NCBI GenBank assembly: GCA_003561665.1
Contig: PWVY01000337.1
Coordinates: 1 to 12,457, forward strand
Reading direction: 5' to 3'
DNA: 12,457 nt
Source of the DNA: Thermoplasmata archaeon
GTDB lineage: Archaea; Thermoplasmatota; SW-10-69-26
A model generated the notes under the pieces. That model was not told where the DNA came from, ran no database searches, and saw nothing but the letters and a program-made list of their open reading frames with translations. Made by a program: the position numbers and the translations under genes. Positions 1-5,974 of this stretch are shown piece after piece. Position 1 is the stretch's first letter, and every line of letters starts with the position of its first letter.

Positions 1-72
1 CAGAAGATCCCCAGGATCGTTAGGAAGCCCCCGCCGGACTCGTTCCTTGGCCAGGAACCACGGAGGCGATGA
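1..72 (+). CDS. possible 3' end of an upstream gene (partial)
   Basis: Frame 1 is open from the first base of the window and stops with the TGA at 70-72. This TGA shares the ATGA overlap (69-72) with the start of the DUF3179 gene. Such 4-base overlaps are common inside prokaryotic operons, which suggests that an upstream gene ends here. The 23 visible residues (ending in GQEPRRR) are basic and proline-rich, with no recognisable domain. A 23-codon open frame in GC-rich DNA can easily occur by chance, so the support is only the overlap. Confidence 0.3.
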   Translation, partial: QKIPRIVRKPPPDSFLGQEPRRR

Positions 73-1262
73 CCATCCCATACCCGCCGCTTTCCGTTCT
101 GTACCTCCTCGCCATGATCGCCCTGCTGGTGGGCACCGCGGCGGTCTACATGGCCCTGATCAAGCGTTTCCCCGTCCAATGGCTCTATCACCACTACTTC
201 CTCCGCAAACCGCTCGTTTGGGGGATCTTCGGCACCTCTCTCCTCTGGGAATCATGGGGGATCTTCCAAGCGGGCGCGTTTCGGTGGGGTTCTTCCGTCC
301 CGTTGGGCCTCATGGGCTTGGCGATCCTGCTCACCCATCGCCTCCACCAGGAGACCGCGTTCCCTGCCGTCGATTTCCCCGAAGCCTCCGAGGACCCACT
401 CCAACTTCCCCTCACCGACGACATGCAACTGGCGATCATCGAGCGTGAGGGCGTCACGAAGGCCTACCCCCTGGATTACGTGATCCACCATCACATCGTC
501 AACGACCGTTTCGGGGATTCCACCGTTGCTCTCACGTACTGCGCGATGTGCCGAAGCATCATCGCATTCGACGTGACCGAGATCGGCGCGCTCTTCGTCG
601 GGTCCTTCAAGAACGCGAACATGATCGTGGCCGACAGAAGAACCACGACGTTCTTCCAGCAGGCCACAGGCGAGTCGATCATCGGGTCGCTGCATCCCCA
701 CAAGCTGACGATGATCCCGTACCAGATCCTCCCCTGGAGCGAAGTCAAGCAGCTGGAGCCTCTTCCCCAAGTGGCCCACGTCACTCAGGAGGACCTTCGC
801 GAGTTCCAGTTGCCCATCCCAGGAGTGTGGAAGAAGATCATGGGAAGCGAGGCGACCCCTGGGCTTCCCTCAAAGCTGCGCGATACGTCCTTTCCAGCGA
901 GGACGCACGTCATCGGCATCACCGACCCCATCGCCGAGCCGAAGGTGGCGTACCTCAAAGGCGAAGTCGTCGAGCAAGGCATCGTCAAGAACGAAGCGCT
1001 GGATGCATACCTCGTCGCGCACGGGGAAACCGTGAACGCGTTCAAGGGCAGCGTCGAGGGAGAGGCGGTCGATCTTGTTCGCAATGCGGACGGCACGCTT
1101 TCCGATACCCGTAGCGAAACGCTGTGGGATGCTCGAGGCGATTACCAGCGCGGTCCGATCACGTCCGATTTGGAACCTATCATGATCTCTGACGAGTATT
1201 GGTTCTCTTGGAAGGAATTCCATCCGGACAGCCAGTTAATCCGGCTTGAGGAGGCTGGATAG
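69..1262 (+). CDS. DUF3179 domain-containing membrane-anchored protein
   Basis: This 397-residue protein is a member of the DUF3179 family, whose biochemical role is unknown. The N-terminal part has about three hydrophobic segments (residues 8-30, 48-66 and 75-92), so the conserved domain is membrane-tethered. The DUF3179 hallmarks follow: KAYPLDYVIHHHIVND (131-146), then a VALTYCAMC segment with a cysteine pair (C158, C161), where many family members have a TYCPLCG-like motif. Next come ADRRTTTFFQQATGESIIG (188-206) and a PW-x-E segment near 222. The start at 69 is fixed by GGAGG at 62-66 and by the ATGA overlap with the upstream frame. Its stop TAG is immediately followed by the ATG of a small frame, and an HXXEE membrane protein comes next, so these genes probably form one transcript. 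The pair of cysteines and the histidine-rich HHH suggest metal or redox chemistry, but this is inference. Family assignment is fairly secure. Confidence 0.85.
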   Translation: MTIPYPPLSVLYLLAMIALLVGTAAVYMALIKRFPVQWLYHHYFLRKPLVWGIFGTSLLWESWGIFQAGAFRWGSSVPLGLMGLAILLTHRLHQETAFPAVDFPEASEDPLQLPLTDDMQLAIIEREGVTKAYPLDYVIHHHIVNDRFGDSTVALTYCAMCRSIIAFDVTEIGALFVGSFKNANMIVADRRTTTFFQQATGESIIGSLHPHKLTMIPYQILPWSEVKQLEPLPQVAHVTQEDLREFQLPIPGVWKKIMGSEATPGLPSKLRDTSFPARTHVIGITDPIAEPKVAYLKGEVVEQGIVKNEALDAYLVAHGETVNAFKGSVEGEAVDLVRNADGTLSDTRSETLWDARGDYQRGPITSDLEPIMISDEYWFSWKEFHPDSQLIRLEEAG

Positions 1263-1343
1263 ATGCTGGCTGTCAAGGAGAGGTTCTCGACGATGAGGTT
1301 CAACGGTGCGATACAGCGCGCCGATGCCAGGAGGATCGCATGA
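1263..1343 (+). CDS. possible 26-residue small protein bridging two operon genes
   Basis: An ATG at 1263 lies directly after the TAG of the DUF3179 gene. GAGGAGG (1248-1254) sits 8 bases before it, which is ideal Shine-Dalgarno spacing. The frame runs 26 codons and stops with the TGA at 1341-1343, overlapping the HXXEE start in an ATGA. The peptide is basic and has no transmembrane segment; it contains KERFSTMRFNG near its middle and ends ADARRIA. The frame therefore fills the gap between the two genes exactly. It could be a real microprotein, or a leader whose translation couples the two larger genes. Chance cannot be excluded for such a short frame, and the HXXEE gene also has its own AGGAGG inside this frame. 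Confidence 0.45.
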   Translation: MLAVKERFSTMRFNGAIQRADARRIA

Positions 1344-1921
1344 AACCCAGCACCGCGTTCATCATCGCTTCCGTGTTCGTTCTAGGGCTCTTTGCCCTCA
1401 TCCTCGCACGAGTGGGCTGGATCCCGTCCGTCATCATCGGAGGTTCCGGCCTGATTGGCCTCGTGGCTTGGCGGTTCACCACGTATGATCGACCCTTGGA
1501 GCCGGAGGGCATAACGGCTCCGTTCCTCGTAGCCGTCGGGGCTCAATTCGTCCACGTCCTTGAGGAGGTCATCATGGATTTCCCGGGTGAGATGCACGTC
1601 GCGTTCGGGACCGCCCACATCAGTCAAGGCGTGTTCGTGGGCGTCATCCTTGTCGGGGCCACGCTCCTGTGGCTTGCAGGCGCCTGGGGCGTGCACCGTC
1701 GTCATCCCTTGGGGAACTTCGTGTTGTGGTTCTTCCTCATCGGGCCCGCGGGGTTCGTGAACGTCGTTGCGCATCTCGCGTTCCCGGTCTTCACAGAAGG
1801 CTATTATTTCCCGGGCTTGGCGACGGTTTGGCTCCCCGCCGCGGCGGGCTTGTTCCTCCTCTATCGCGTAATCAAACAGCTCATCGACAGGGGACGTGCC
1901 TCCTCGGTAGACGTGTCTTGA
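1340..1921 (+). CDS. HXXEE domain-containing membrane protein
   Basis: This 193-residue protein is an integral membrane protein with about five hydrophobic stretches (residues 7-24, 29-46, 96-116, 126-148 and 158-178). The diagnostic motif HVLEE is at residues 72-76, the H-x-x-E-E that names the family. A second conserved patch, NVVAHLAFP (141-149), is followed by YYFPGLATVWLP (155-166), as expected for the C-terminal half of the family. The function of the family is unknown. The conserved His and Glu residues within membrane segments could bind a metal, but that is inference. The start at 1340 is supported by AGGAGG at 1329-1334 with a 5-base spacer and by the ATGA overlap with the small frame at 1263-1343. 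It is the last plus-strand gene before a hairpin terminator and a convergent operon. Confidence 0.8.
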   Translation: MKPSTAFIIASVFVLGLFALILARVGWIPSVIIGGSGLIGLVAWRFTTYDRPLEPEGITAPFLVAVGAQFVHVLEEVIMDFPGEMHVAFGTAHISQGVFVGVILVGATLLWLAGAWGVHRRHPLGNFVLWFFLIGPAGFVNVVAHLAFPVFTEGYYFPGLATVWLPAAAGLFLLYRVIKQLIDRGRASSVDVS

Positions 1922-1972
1922 CCTTGCCCGAGTTGCGGCGATGCGCTGATGGATGGAGACGAGAAGGGGGAG

Positions 1973-1995
1973 GCCCCCCGTGTCGATCGGGGGGC
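1973..1995. terminator. hairpin between convergent operons
   Basis: GCCCCCCG (1973-1980) and CGGGGGGC (1988-1995) form a perfect 8-bp stem with a 7-base loop. It lies 52 bases after the HXXEE stop and 27 bases beyond the convergent DUF2703 stop, so it could serve both transcripts. Neither side has a long T run, so archaeal termination here is inferred from position. Confidence 0.5.
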
Positions 1996-2021
1996 TAGGG
2001 AGCGGGGCTCTGGCCGATGGG

Positions 2022-2435
2022 TCAGGAGCCCGTGCGTAGGCTTTCGACGCTCGCCTCGAGCAGCAGGTCCTTGGGGAGGGCTTCGTACTCTTCGCCGTTG
2101 CGGACGAGCTTGCGGGCCATGATGATGCCTTCTTGGGGTCCGCATCCGACCTCGCATTCGCTCTCCGTGACGTGGATGTCGGGGAGGACCTCTTCGATGG
2201 GGCGTCCGTTGAAGAGCACCATGTTGGCTTCGTCGAGGCGGTCGGGTGGGATGAACGTCTCCTCGTAGCGGAGGCTGACGCCTTTGTGGCCAAGCGTGCG
2301 GGCAAGGTCGCCTACGAGGCTGGTGAGGGCTTCCCAGGTGGCTGAGCATCGTTCGCAGCTGTCCCAGCCGACTTCGCAGTGTCTCCATTCGATGGCTAGC
2401 TCGTTCGTGTTGATGTCGTCTTGTTCGATGTTCAT
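2022..2435 (-). CDS. DUF2703 family cysteine-containing protein
   Basis: This 137-residue cytosolic protein resembles the DUF2703 family, which has no established function and in my recollection often accompanies ArsR regulators or arsenic and heavy-metal genes. Visible family features are an early IEW strand (residues 15-17), a CERC pair (C27, C30), NMVLFNGRPIEEVLP (71-85) and a second cysteine cluster S-E-C-E-V-G-C (C94, C98). EEYEALPKDLLLEA (116-128) follows. C20 adds a fifth cysteine. The five cysteines make soft-metal or metalloid binding plausible, but this is not shown. The ATG at 2435 was chosen because it begins the recognisable domain and has AGGAGA about 10 bases upstream; the same frame is open further upstream but there overlaps arsR. 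It lies 17 bases downstream of arsR and is surely co-transcribed with it. Confidence 0.75.
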   Translation of the reverse strand: MNIEQDDINTNELAIEWRHCEVGWDSCERCSATWEALTSLVGDLARTLGHKGVSLRYEETFIPPDRLDEANMVLFNGRPIEEVLPDIHVTESECEVGCGPQEGIIMARKLVRNGEEYEALPKDLLLEASVESLRTGS

Positions 2436-2452
2436 GGTGGTTGGTCTCCTGG

Positions 2453-2818
2453 TCAGGGGAGGGGGAGGTTGACGTCGTCGCTGAGACGGTAGAAGACCCA
2501 TTTGCCGCGCTTTTCTGATTCGACGAGGCCGGCGGCGCGTAGGGTCCCCATGTGGTGGCTGACGGTGGCGTGCGTGACGCCGAGCGCGGCTTGGACCTCG
2601 CAAGCGCAGAGGGTCTTGGATCGGGCGAGCATGGCGAGCACGAGCAGGCGTTTCTCGTCGGCGATGGCTCGGTAGCGTTCCAGGTGCTCGGTGAAGGAGC
2701 TGGAGGATCTGGCGTCTTCGACGAGGCGGGGGAGATCCTCGCAGCAGGTGCCGACGTCTTCGTCGAGGGTCTCCAGGCGGCGTTCGAGGGCTTGGTCGAT
2801 GTCCAGGTCAGCCATCAT
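2453..2818 (-). CDS. ArsR/SmtB-family metal-responsive transcriptional regulator
   Basis: This 121-residue protein has a single winged-helix domain of the ArsR/SmtB type. The N-terminal 45 residues are acidic and carry a vicinal cysteine pair (C25, C26). The domain starts with YRAIADEKRLLVLAML (49-64), a typical ArsR alpha-helix. The metal-sensing alpha-3 region reads LCACEV, with C71 and C73 placed like the ELCVCDL motif of ArsR and CadC-type sensors. The recognition helix is VTHATVSHHMGTLRAAGLV (81-99) and the wing is KRGKWVFYRL (103-112). By family knowledge it represses its own operon and releases DNA when thiols bind As(III), Sb(III) or another soft metal; the actual ligand is unknown. 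Two dyads at its start and promoter are probable operators. ATG at 2818 or 2815 can both serve as start. The downstream partner is DUF2703. Confidence 0.88.
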   Translation of the reverse strand: MMADLDIDQALERRLETLDEDVGTCCEDLPRLVEDARSSSSFTEHLERYRAIADEKRLLVLAMLARSKTLCACEVQAALGVTHATVSHHMGTLRAAGLVESEKRGKWVFYRLSDDVNLPLP

Positions 2819-2861
2819 GTAGACGTAGACCTACATGGTATATGTAGATTTCCGTCTACAT
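2817..2861 (-). promoter_or_regulatory. arsR promoter with twin operator dyads
   Basis: Two copies of ATGTAG-N8-CTACAT occupy 2817-2836 and 2842-2861, exactly 25 bp apart. The outer arms extend to a perfect ATGTAGACG (2817-2825) and CGTCTACAT (2853-2861). Read on the minus strand, a TATA-like CATATA (about 2839-2844) lies roughly 25 bases before the ATG, so the arsR transcript is probably leaderless. One dyad overlaps the TATA box and the other covers the start site, as expected for autorepression. This is direct sequence structure; protein binding is inferred. Confidence 0.75.
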
Positions 2862-2886
2862 GTTGAGCTGTGGCGATGGGCGGCAT

Positions 2887-2900
2887 CCTAGCACGCTAGG
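2887..2900. terminator. short inverted repeat between the HAD-Nudix gene and arsR
   Basis: CCTAGC-AC-GCTAGG is a perfect 6-bp inverted repeat with a 2-base centre (as RNA, a 5-bp stem with a 4-base loop). It lies 43 bases beyond the HAD-Nudix stop and upstream of the arsR promoter. It may help end the HAD-Nudix transcript or bind a protein; no T run is present. Confidence 0.3.
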
Positions 2901-2942
2901 CCAACACAGAGAAGCCGAAAACCAGGAAGACAGGACTCGAGC

Positions 2943-4235
2943 TCAAGGCCCGGGTGCACGCGTCGAACCGAGGGCCTCCTCGATCCACGGCCGAGCGTAC
3001 GCTGTAAGCGGCGACGGGAGGCTTTTTGGATCGAACCAACCCCACTCAAGCCCCTCCTCGGACCCCTGCAGCTTGCCCGACGAACGAACCAGGAAAAGCG
3101 ACGTAATGAACTGGACACGCTCCCCAGAGGGATACGTCACAACCTGATAGCTCGGATCCGACATCACCCCCACGAAGTCCAATCGATCCACATCGAGCCC
3201 CGTCTCCTCATCCAATTCACGAACCACGGCCTCTTCGATGGATTCGCCCGGCTCCAACCGCCCGCTTGGTGGGGCCCACGCTTCCTCCACACGCCGCCGA
3301 TGCAACAATACGCGTCCACTGCCGTCCAGCACCACGGCTCCAACGCCAGGAGCCGCACGACCCGGCCACTCGGAAACGGGGGTTTCCCGCGTCGACAACA
3401 GGCATCCCTCGTCGAACAAATCGCTCAAGCGCTCGATCCGTGCATCCGGTCGCCTGGGATCACCTGGGAGAAGGTCCTCCACCGGTTTATCCGAGAGTAG
3501 GATTCCAGCGAACCCCGCCCGATGTGCCCCCAGGATATCGGTCTCGATGTTGTCCCCCACAACGGCGATGCGCTCGGGGGAGCCCAAGGATTCCGCGGCG
3601 AGTTCAAACATGAGGGGTTCGGGTTTCCCCACGATGACGGGCTCCTGACCGCTAGCCAACCTCACGGCTTCCACGATGGCCCCCGTCCCCGGCCACCGAC
3701 CCTCGGGCATGGGGAAGGAAGCATCCACGTTCGTCGCCAAGAAGCTTGCACCATCCTGGACGAGCAGTGATGCCCTCCTGATGTCCTCGTACGCGGTCTC
3801 CTCGCTGCAACCGATCACGACAGCGCTCGGATCGCGATCAGTCACCAACCTCACTCCCCGATGCTCGATCTCTTTCTTGAGGGAACGACTCCCGACCACG
3901 TAGGCGCTCTCATACCCTTCCTCCTCCAGGTAGCGAGCCGTTGCAAAACCCGCAGTCACGATTTCTCCAGGAGTAATCGAGAACCCAAGCCGGTCCAAGT
4001 GCTCGGCCGCTTGTTGACGGGATGGCCGGGGATCGTTGGTGAGGAAGCCGAGCTCGTGATCTCCGCTGCGGAGCCTCTCCAGTGCCTCGACGGCGCCTCG
4101 AGTGGGTTTTTCTCCCACGTAGAGGACCCCGTCGAGATCAAAGAGGAACGCGTCGAACGAATCCGTCAGCATGGTCAGCGATAAGGATGGACTCGGTCTA
4201 AAGCGTGTGGAGGTTTCGGAAACGAGTTCGCTCAT
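2943..4235 (-). CDS. NagD-like HAD phosphatase fused to a Nudix hydrolase
   Basis: The protein has 430 residues from the first ATG, with two enzymes in one chain. Residues 28-275 are a HAD-superfamily phosphatase of the NagD/phosphoglycolate phosphatase type: motif I LFDLDGVLY (31-39, nucleophile D33 and acid D35), motif II FLTND (64-68), motif III lysine in VGKPEP (K204) and motif IV VVGDNIETDILGAHRAG (225-241). Residues 294-415 are a Nudix domain with a full G-x5-E-x7-RE-U-x-EE-x-GU box at 325-347. It should hydrolyse a nucleoside diphosphate-X compound, and the HAD part a phosphate ester; substrates are unknown. The start is ambiguous. ATG 4235 makes an ATGA overlap with the MBL gene stop. 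ATG 4172 (409 residues) begins right at the domain and has a TATA-like TTTAGA 28 bases upstream (4197-4203). The extra 21 residues are Ser/Pro-rich with no domain. Confidence 0.88.
   Translation of the reverse strand: MSELVSETSTRFRPSPSLSLTMLTDSFDAFLFDLDGVLYVGEKPTRGAVEALERLRSGDHELGFLTNDPRPSRQQAAEHLDRLGFSITPGEIVTAGFATARYLEEEGYESAYVVGSRSLKKEIEHRGVRLVTDRDPSAVVIGCSEETAYEDIRRASLLVQDGASFLATNVDASFPMPEGRWPGTGAIVEAVRLASGQEPVIVGKPEPLMFELAAESLGSPERIAVVGDNIETDILGAHRAGFAGILLSDKPVEDLLPGDPRRPDARIERLSDLFDEGCLLSTRETPVSEWPGRAAPGVGAVVLDGSGRVLLHRRRVEEAWAPPSGRLEPGESIEEAVVRELDEETGLDVDRLDFVGVMSDPSYQVVTYPSGERVQFITSLFLVRSSGKLQGSEEGLEWGWFDPKSLPSPLTAYARPWIEEALGSTRAPGP
4197..4203 (-). promoter_or_regulatory. possible internal promoter for the HAD-Nudix gene
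   Basis: On the minus strand CTTTAGA lies about 28 bases before ATG 4172, the spacing expected of an archaeal TATA box for a leaderless transcript. It would favour 4172 over 4235 as the HAD-Nudix start. The match to a TATA box is modest, and the site is inside the longer reading frame. Confidence 0.25.
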
Positions 4236-5050
4236 GGGTCGGCATCAAGAAGCCCCACGAGTTCCTCGACGAGGTTCTGCTTGCTGAAGTCGCCTTGTGT
4301 GTAGTAGCGGATGATCCCCTCGCGCCCGAGGAGCCTGGAGCGGATCTCTCCTGGGTCAACGCCCGAGGATACAAGCGGCTCAGCCCGGTCTCGGAGTTCC
4401 TCGTAGTGACGCTGGAGGTGTTCGATCGCGGACTTCGGGTCGTCGCGGACGGAGCCATGCCCGGGGAACAGAACCTCGGCATCCAGCGACGCAAGAGTGC
4501 CAAGGTCCTCCAGCAGCAGCCCCAAATCCTCGCACGAGCGCAGGATGTCCCGCTCGCCTAGGTAGGCATCCCCGCTGAACAACCAACCCCTCTCGGGTTC
4601 GAAGAACGCTGCGTGGTCTCGGCCGTGACCTGGCGTCTCCATAGTCTCCAGGGTGAGGTCGGGCGTCGATACCTTCCCGTCTATGGGTTTCGCCTCCACG
4701 GGTCTAGGCCTCCCCCATACGCGTTTCTGGTATGCGAGCAATTCTGGAGGGTGCTGAAGGTCGGGCAAGGAGGCCTTGGGAGCATGGACGGTTGCTCCTT
4801 CGTGCTCTAGGAGATGCGCAGCGCCCACATGGTCTTCGTGGTGGTGTGTGAGGACCACGTGTTCGATGCCATTGCCAAGGTGGTCGAGGACGCGATTTGC
4901 GTGGTTGGGGGGTCCGGCGTCGATGAGCGTGGATCCAACCCGGTAACAGTGTGCCACCGTGGGAAGGATGCCTAGAACTCGCTTGCCAGCGGTGATTTGT
5001 TCGACACCGTGAACCGACCGAGCGCGGAACAGATTGAACCAGCCAGGCAC
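4232..5050 (-). CDS. metallo-beta-lactamase fold hydrolase
   Basis: This 272-residue cytosolic hydrolase belongs to the MBL superfamily, closest in layout to glyoxalase II/LACTB2-like proteins. The zinc motif H-x-H-x-D-H is THHHEDHVGA (H69, H71, D73, H74). Other ligands are H142 in TPGHGRDH, D161 in FSGDAYLG and H198 in LFPGHGS. STLIDAGPP (40-48) is the usual strand before the motif. The C-terminal 70 residues (from about 205) are helical and basic-acidic, like the small helical domain at the end of LACTB2 and similar proteins. The substrate is unknown; thioester or nucleic-acid phosphoester hydrolysis are both possible. The start codon is GTG at 5050: no in-frame ATG precedes the domain, and I see no Shine-Dalgarno motif. 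The stop TGA overlaps the ATG of the HAD-Nudix gene (ATGA at 4232-4235), so the two are an operon. Confidence 0.85.
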   Translation of the reverse strand: MPGWFNLFRARSVHGVEQITAGKRVLGILPTVAHCYRVGSTLIDAGPPNHANRVLDHLGNGIEHVVLTHHHEDHVGAAHLLEHEGATVHAPKASLPDLQHPPELLAYQKRVWGRPRPVEAKPIDGKVSTPDLTLETMETPGHGRDHAAFFEPERGWLFSGDAYLGERDILRSCEDLGLLLEDLGTLASLDAEVLFPGHGSVRDDPKSAIEHLQRHYEELRDRAEPLVSSGVDPGEIRSRLLGREGIIRYYTQGDFSKQNLVEELVGLLDADP

Positions 5051-5080
5051 GCGATTCGACCCGGAGGCGAGGAAATGAGG

Positions 5081-5114
5081 GTTTTCGAGGGGAGGCTACG
5101 AAAACACCTCGTAG
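5081..5114. repeat. interlocked inverted repeats in a divergent intergenic region
   Basis: GTTTTCG (5081-5087) pairs with CGAAAAC (5099-5105), and CTACGA (5096-5101) pairs with TCGTAG (5109-5114). The two perfect dyads share bases, so they are alternatives and cannot form together. They lie between the MBL gene (minus) and the first HTH-ACT gene (plus), 31-64 bases before the MBL start. They may be an operator for one or both promoters; no regulator is identified. Confidence 0.4.
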
Positions 5115-5155
5115 TACATGGGCGAGGTTGGTCAACCCCCACCCTGGAATGTGTC

Positions 5156-5173
5156 GATAAAGAGTCAAATACG
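5156..5173 (+). promoter_or_regulatory. candidate promoter of the first HTH-ACT gene
   Basis: GATAAAG and CAAATACG (5166-5173) lie 30-45 bases before the ATG at 5202, in the TATA-box position for a transcript with a very short leader. No Shine-Dalgarno motif is present, in line with leaderless or near-leaderless translation. The same CAAATACG octamer occurs before the paralogue at 5975. Confidence 0.45.
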
Positions 5174-5201
5174 TCGTCGGCGTGCTTGATACGGATTTCA
5201 T

Positions 5202-5855
5202 ATGCCTTCCGTCGCCAAGAGAGTGCACGCGATCCTTGAGGAGGACATGTTTCTCCTGGAAGCCCTGTCCCGTGGAATCGTGAAATACAGGGGCCTCGCG
5301 CGTTGGCTCGTCAACGAGAGGGGGATCGAGGCGAACGAGGAGACGATCGTGAGCGCGCTGCGGCGTTTCGACCCTGATGATCCCTGGGATTTGAAGCCTG
5401 CAAAGGAGGTCTTGGCGGGAGCGCATGTCAACACGCGCTCGGGAGTCACGGCCCTAGTTTTGGACCGTGAACTGGTTTGCGACCGCGTAGAGGAAATCGT
5501 TTCCGCCGTAGACATCCGGCACCGGGAGCGTATCCGAATCGTGCAGGCAGGGGATAGGATCACGGTGGTCGTCGACGACAGGAACCTGGACGATGTCCAG
5601 GATGTCCTCAAGGGTGGGCTGGTAGCGGAGACGGTCCCGGATTTGGCTGAATTAGAAGTCGTCGCCCCGGCGGATGGCGTGGAAACGCCGGGAGTGATGG
5701 GGATGTTGTTCGCCGCGTTGTCGGTGAGGAACGTGAGCGTGTCGTTCGTGATGAGTGGTTACCCCGAACAGCTGGTTTTCGTGCCCAAGGAGGACTTGTT
5801 CGATGCTTACGAGGCAGTCGAGGGCTTGATCGCCTCCTGCGATTCCAAGAGTTGA
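5202..5855 (+). CDS. HTH-like plus ACT-like domain protein, paralogue 1
   Basis: The protein has 217 residues and no signal peptide. Residues 8-56 form a helical domain, with VHAILEEDMFLLEALSRG, ARWLV and ETIVSALRRF as its main helices; the layout suggests a small HTH-like domain. Residues 80-213 look like two ACT-like beta-alpha-beta units. The second is the clearer: ETPGVMGMLFAALSVRNVS (161-179), then a strand and LVFVPKEDLFDAYEAV (191-206), much like the ACT repeat of aspartokinases. ACT domains usually bind amino acids or other small ligands, so a ligand-responsive regulator is a reasonable inference, but no DNA target or ligand is visible. A closely similar gene follows at 5975. I recall comparable unnamed archaeal proteins, without a known function. 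Confidence 0.6.
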   Translation: MPSVAKRVHAILEEDMFLLEALSRGIVKYRGLARWLVNERGIEANEETIVSALRRFDPDDPWDLKPAKEVLAGAHVNTRSGVTALVLDRELVCDRVEEIVSAVDIRHRERIRIVQAGDRITVVVDDRNLDDVQDVLKGGLVAETVPDLAELEVVAPADGVETPGVMGMLFAALSVRNVSVSFVMSGYPEQLVFVPKEDLFDAYEAVEGLIASCDSKS

Positions 5856-5944
5856 GCACTTTCAGTGACGTGTTAGGTCCAACCCAATAGTTTCGGCTCT
5901 ACTGTGTAGATGGCACGTACGTTTGGTGTGGTCCTAAGAGGAAA

Positions 5945-5952
5945 CAAATACG
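5945..5952 (+). promoter_or_regulatory. candidate promoter of the second HTH-ACT gene
   Basis: CAAATACG is centred about 26 bases before the ATG at 5975, preceded by a purine-rich GAGGAAA that could act as the BRE. This is the exact geometry of an archaeal leaderless promoter, and no Shine-Dalgarno motif precedes the gene. It implies that the second paralogue can be transcribed independently of the first. Confidence 0.55.
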
Positions 5953-5974
5953 GGGTCCCGGCTGTGGGCCCGGA

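Noticed and set aside
1382..2305. Long minus-strand frame across the HXXEE and DUF2703 genes
   Set aside because: Arg/Ser/Pro-rich low-complexity translation covering two recognisable families in other frames; typical GC-rich shadow.
4704..5426. Long minus-strand frame across the MBL gene and first HTH-ACT gene
   Set aside because: Shadow of two well-supported genes, basic and without domain features.
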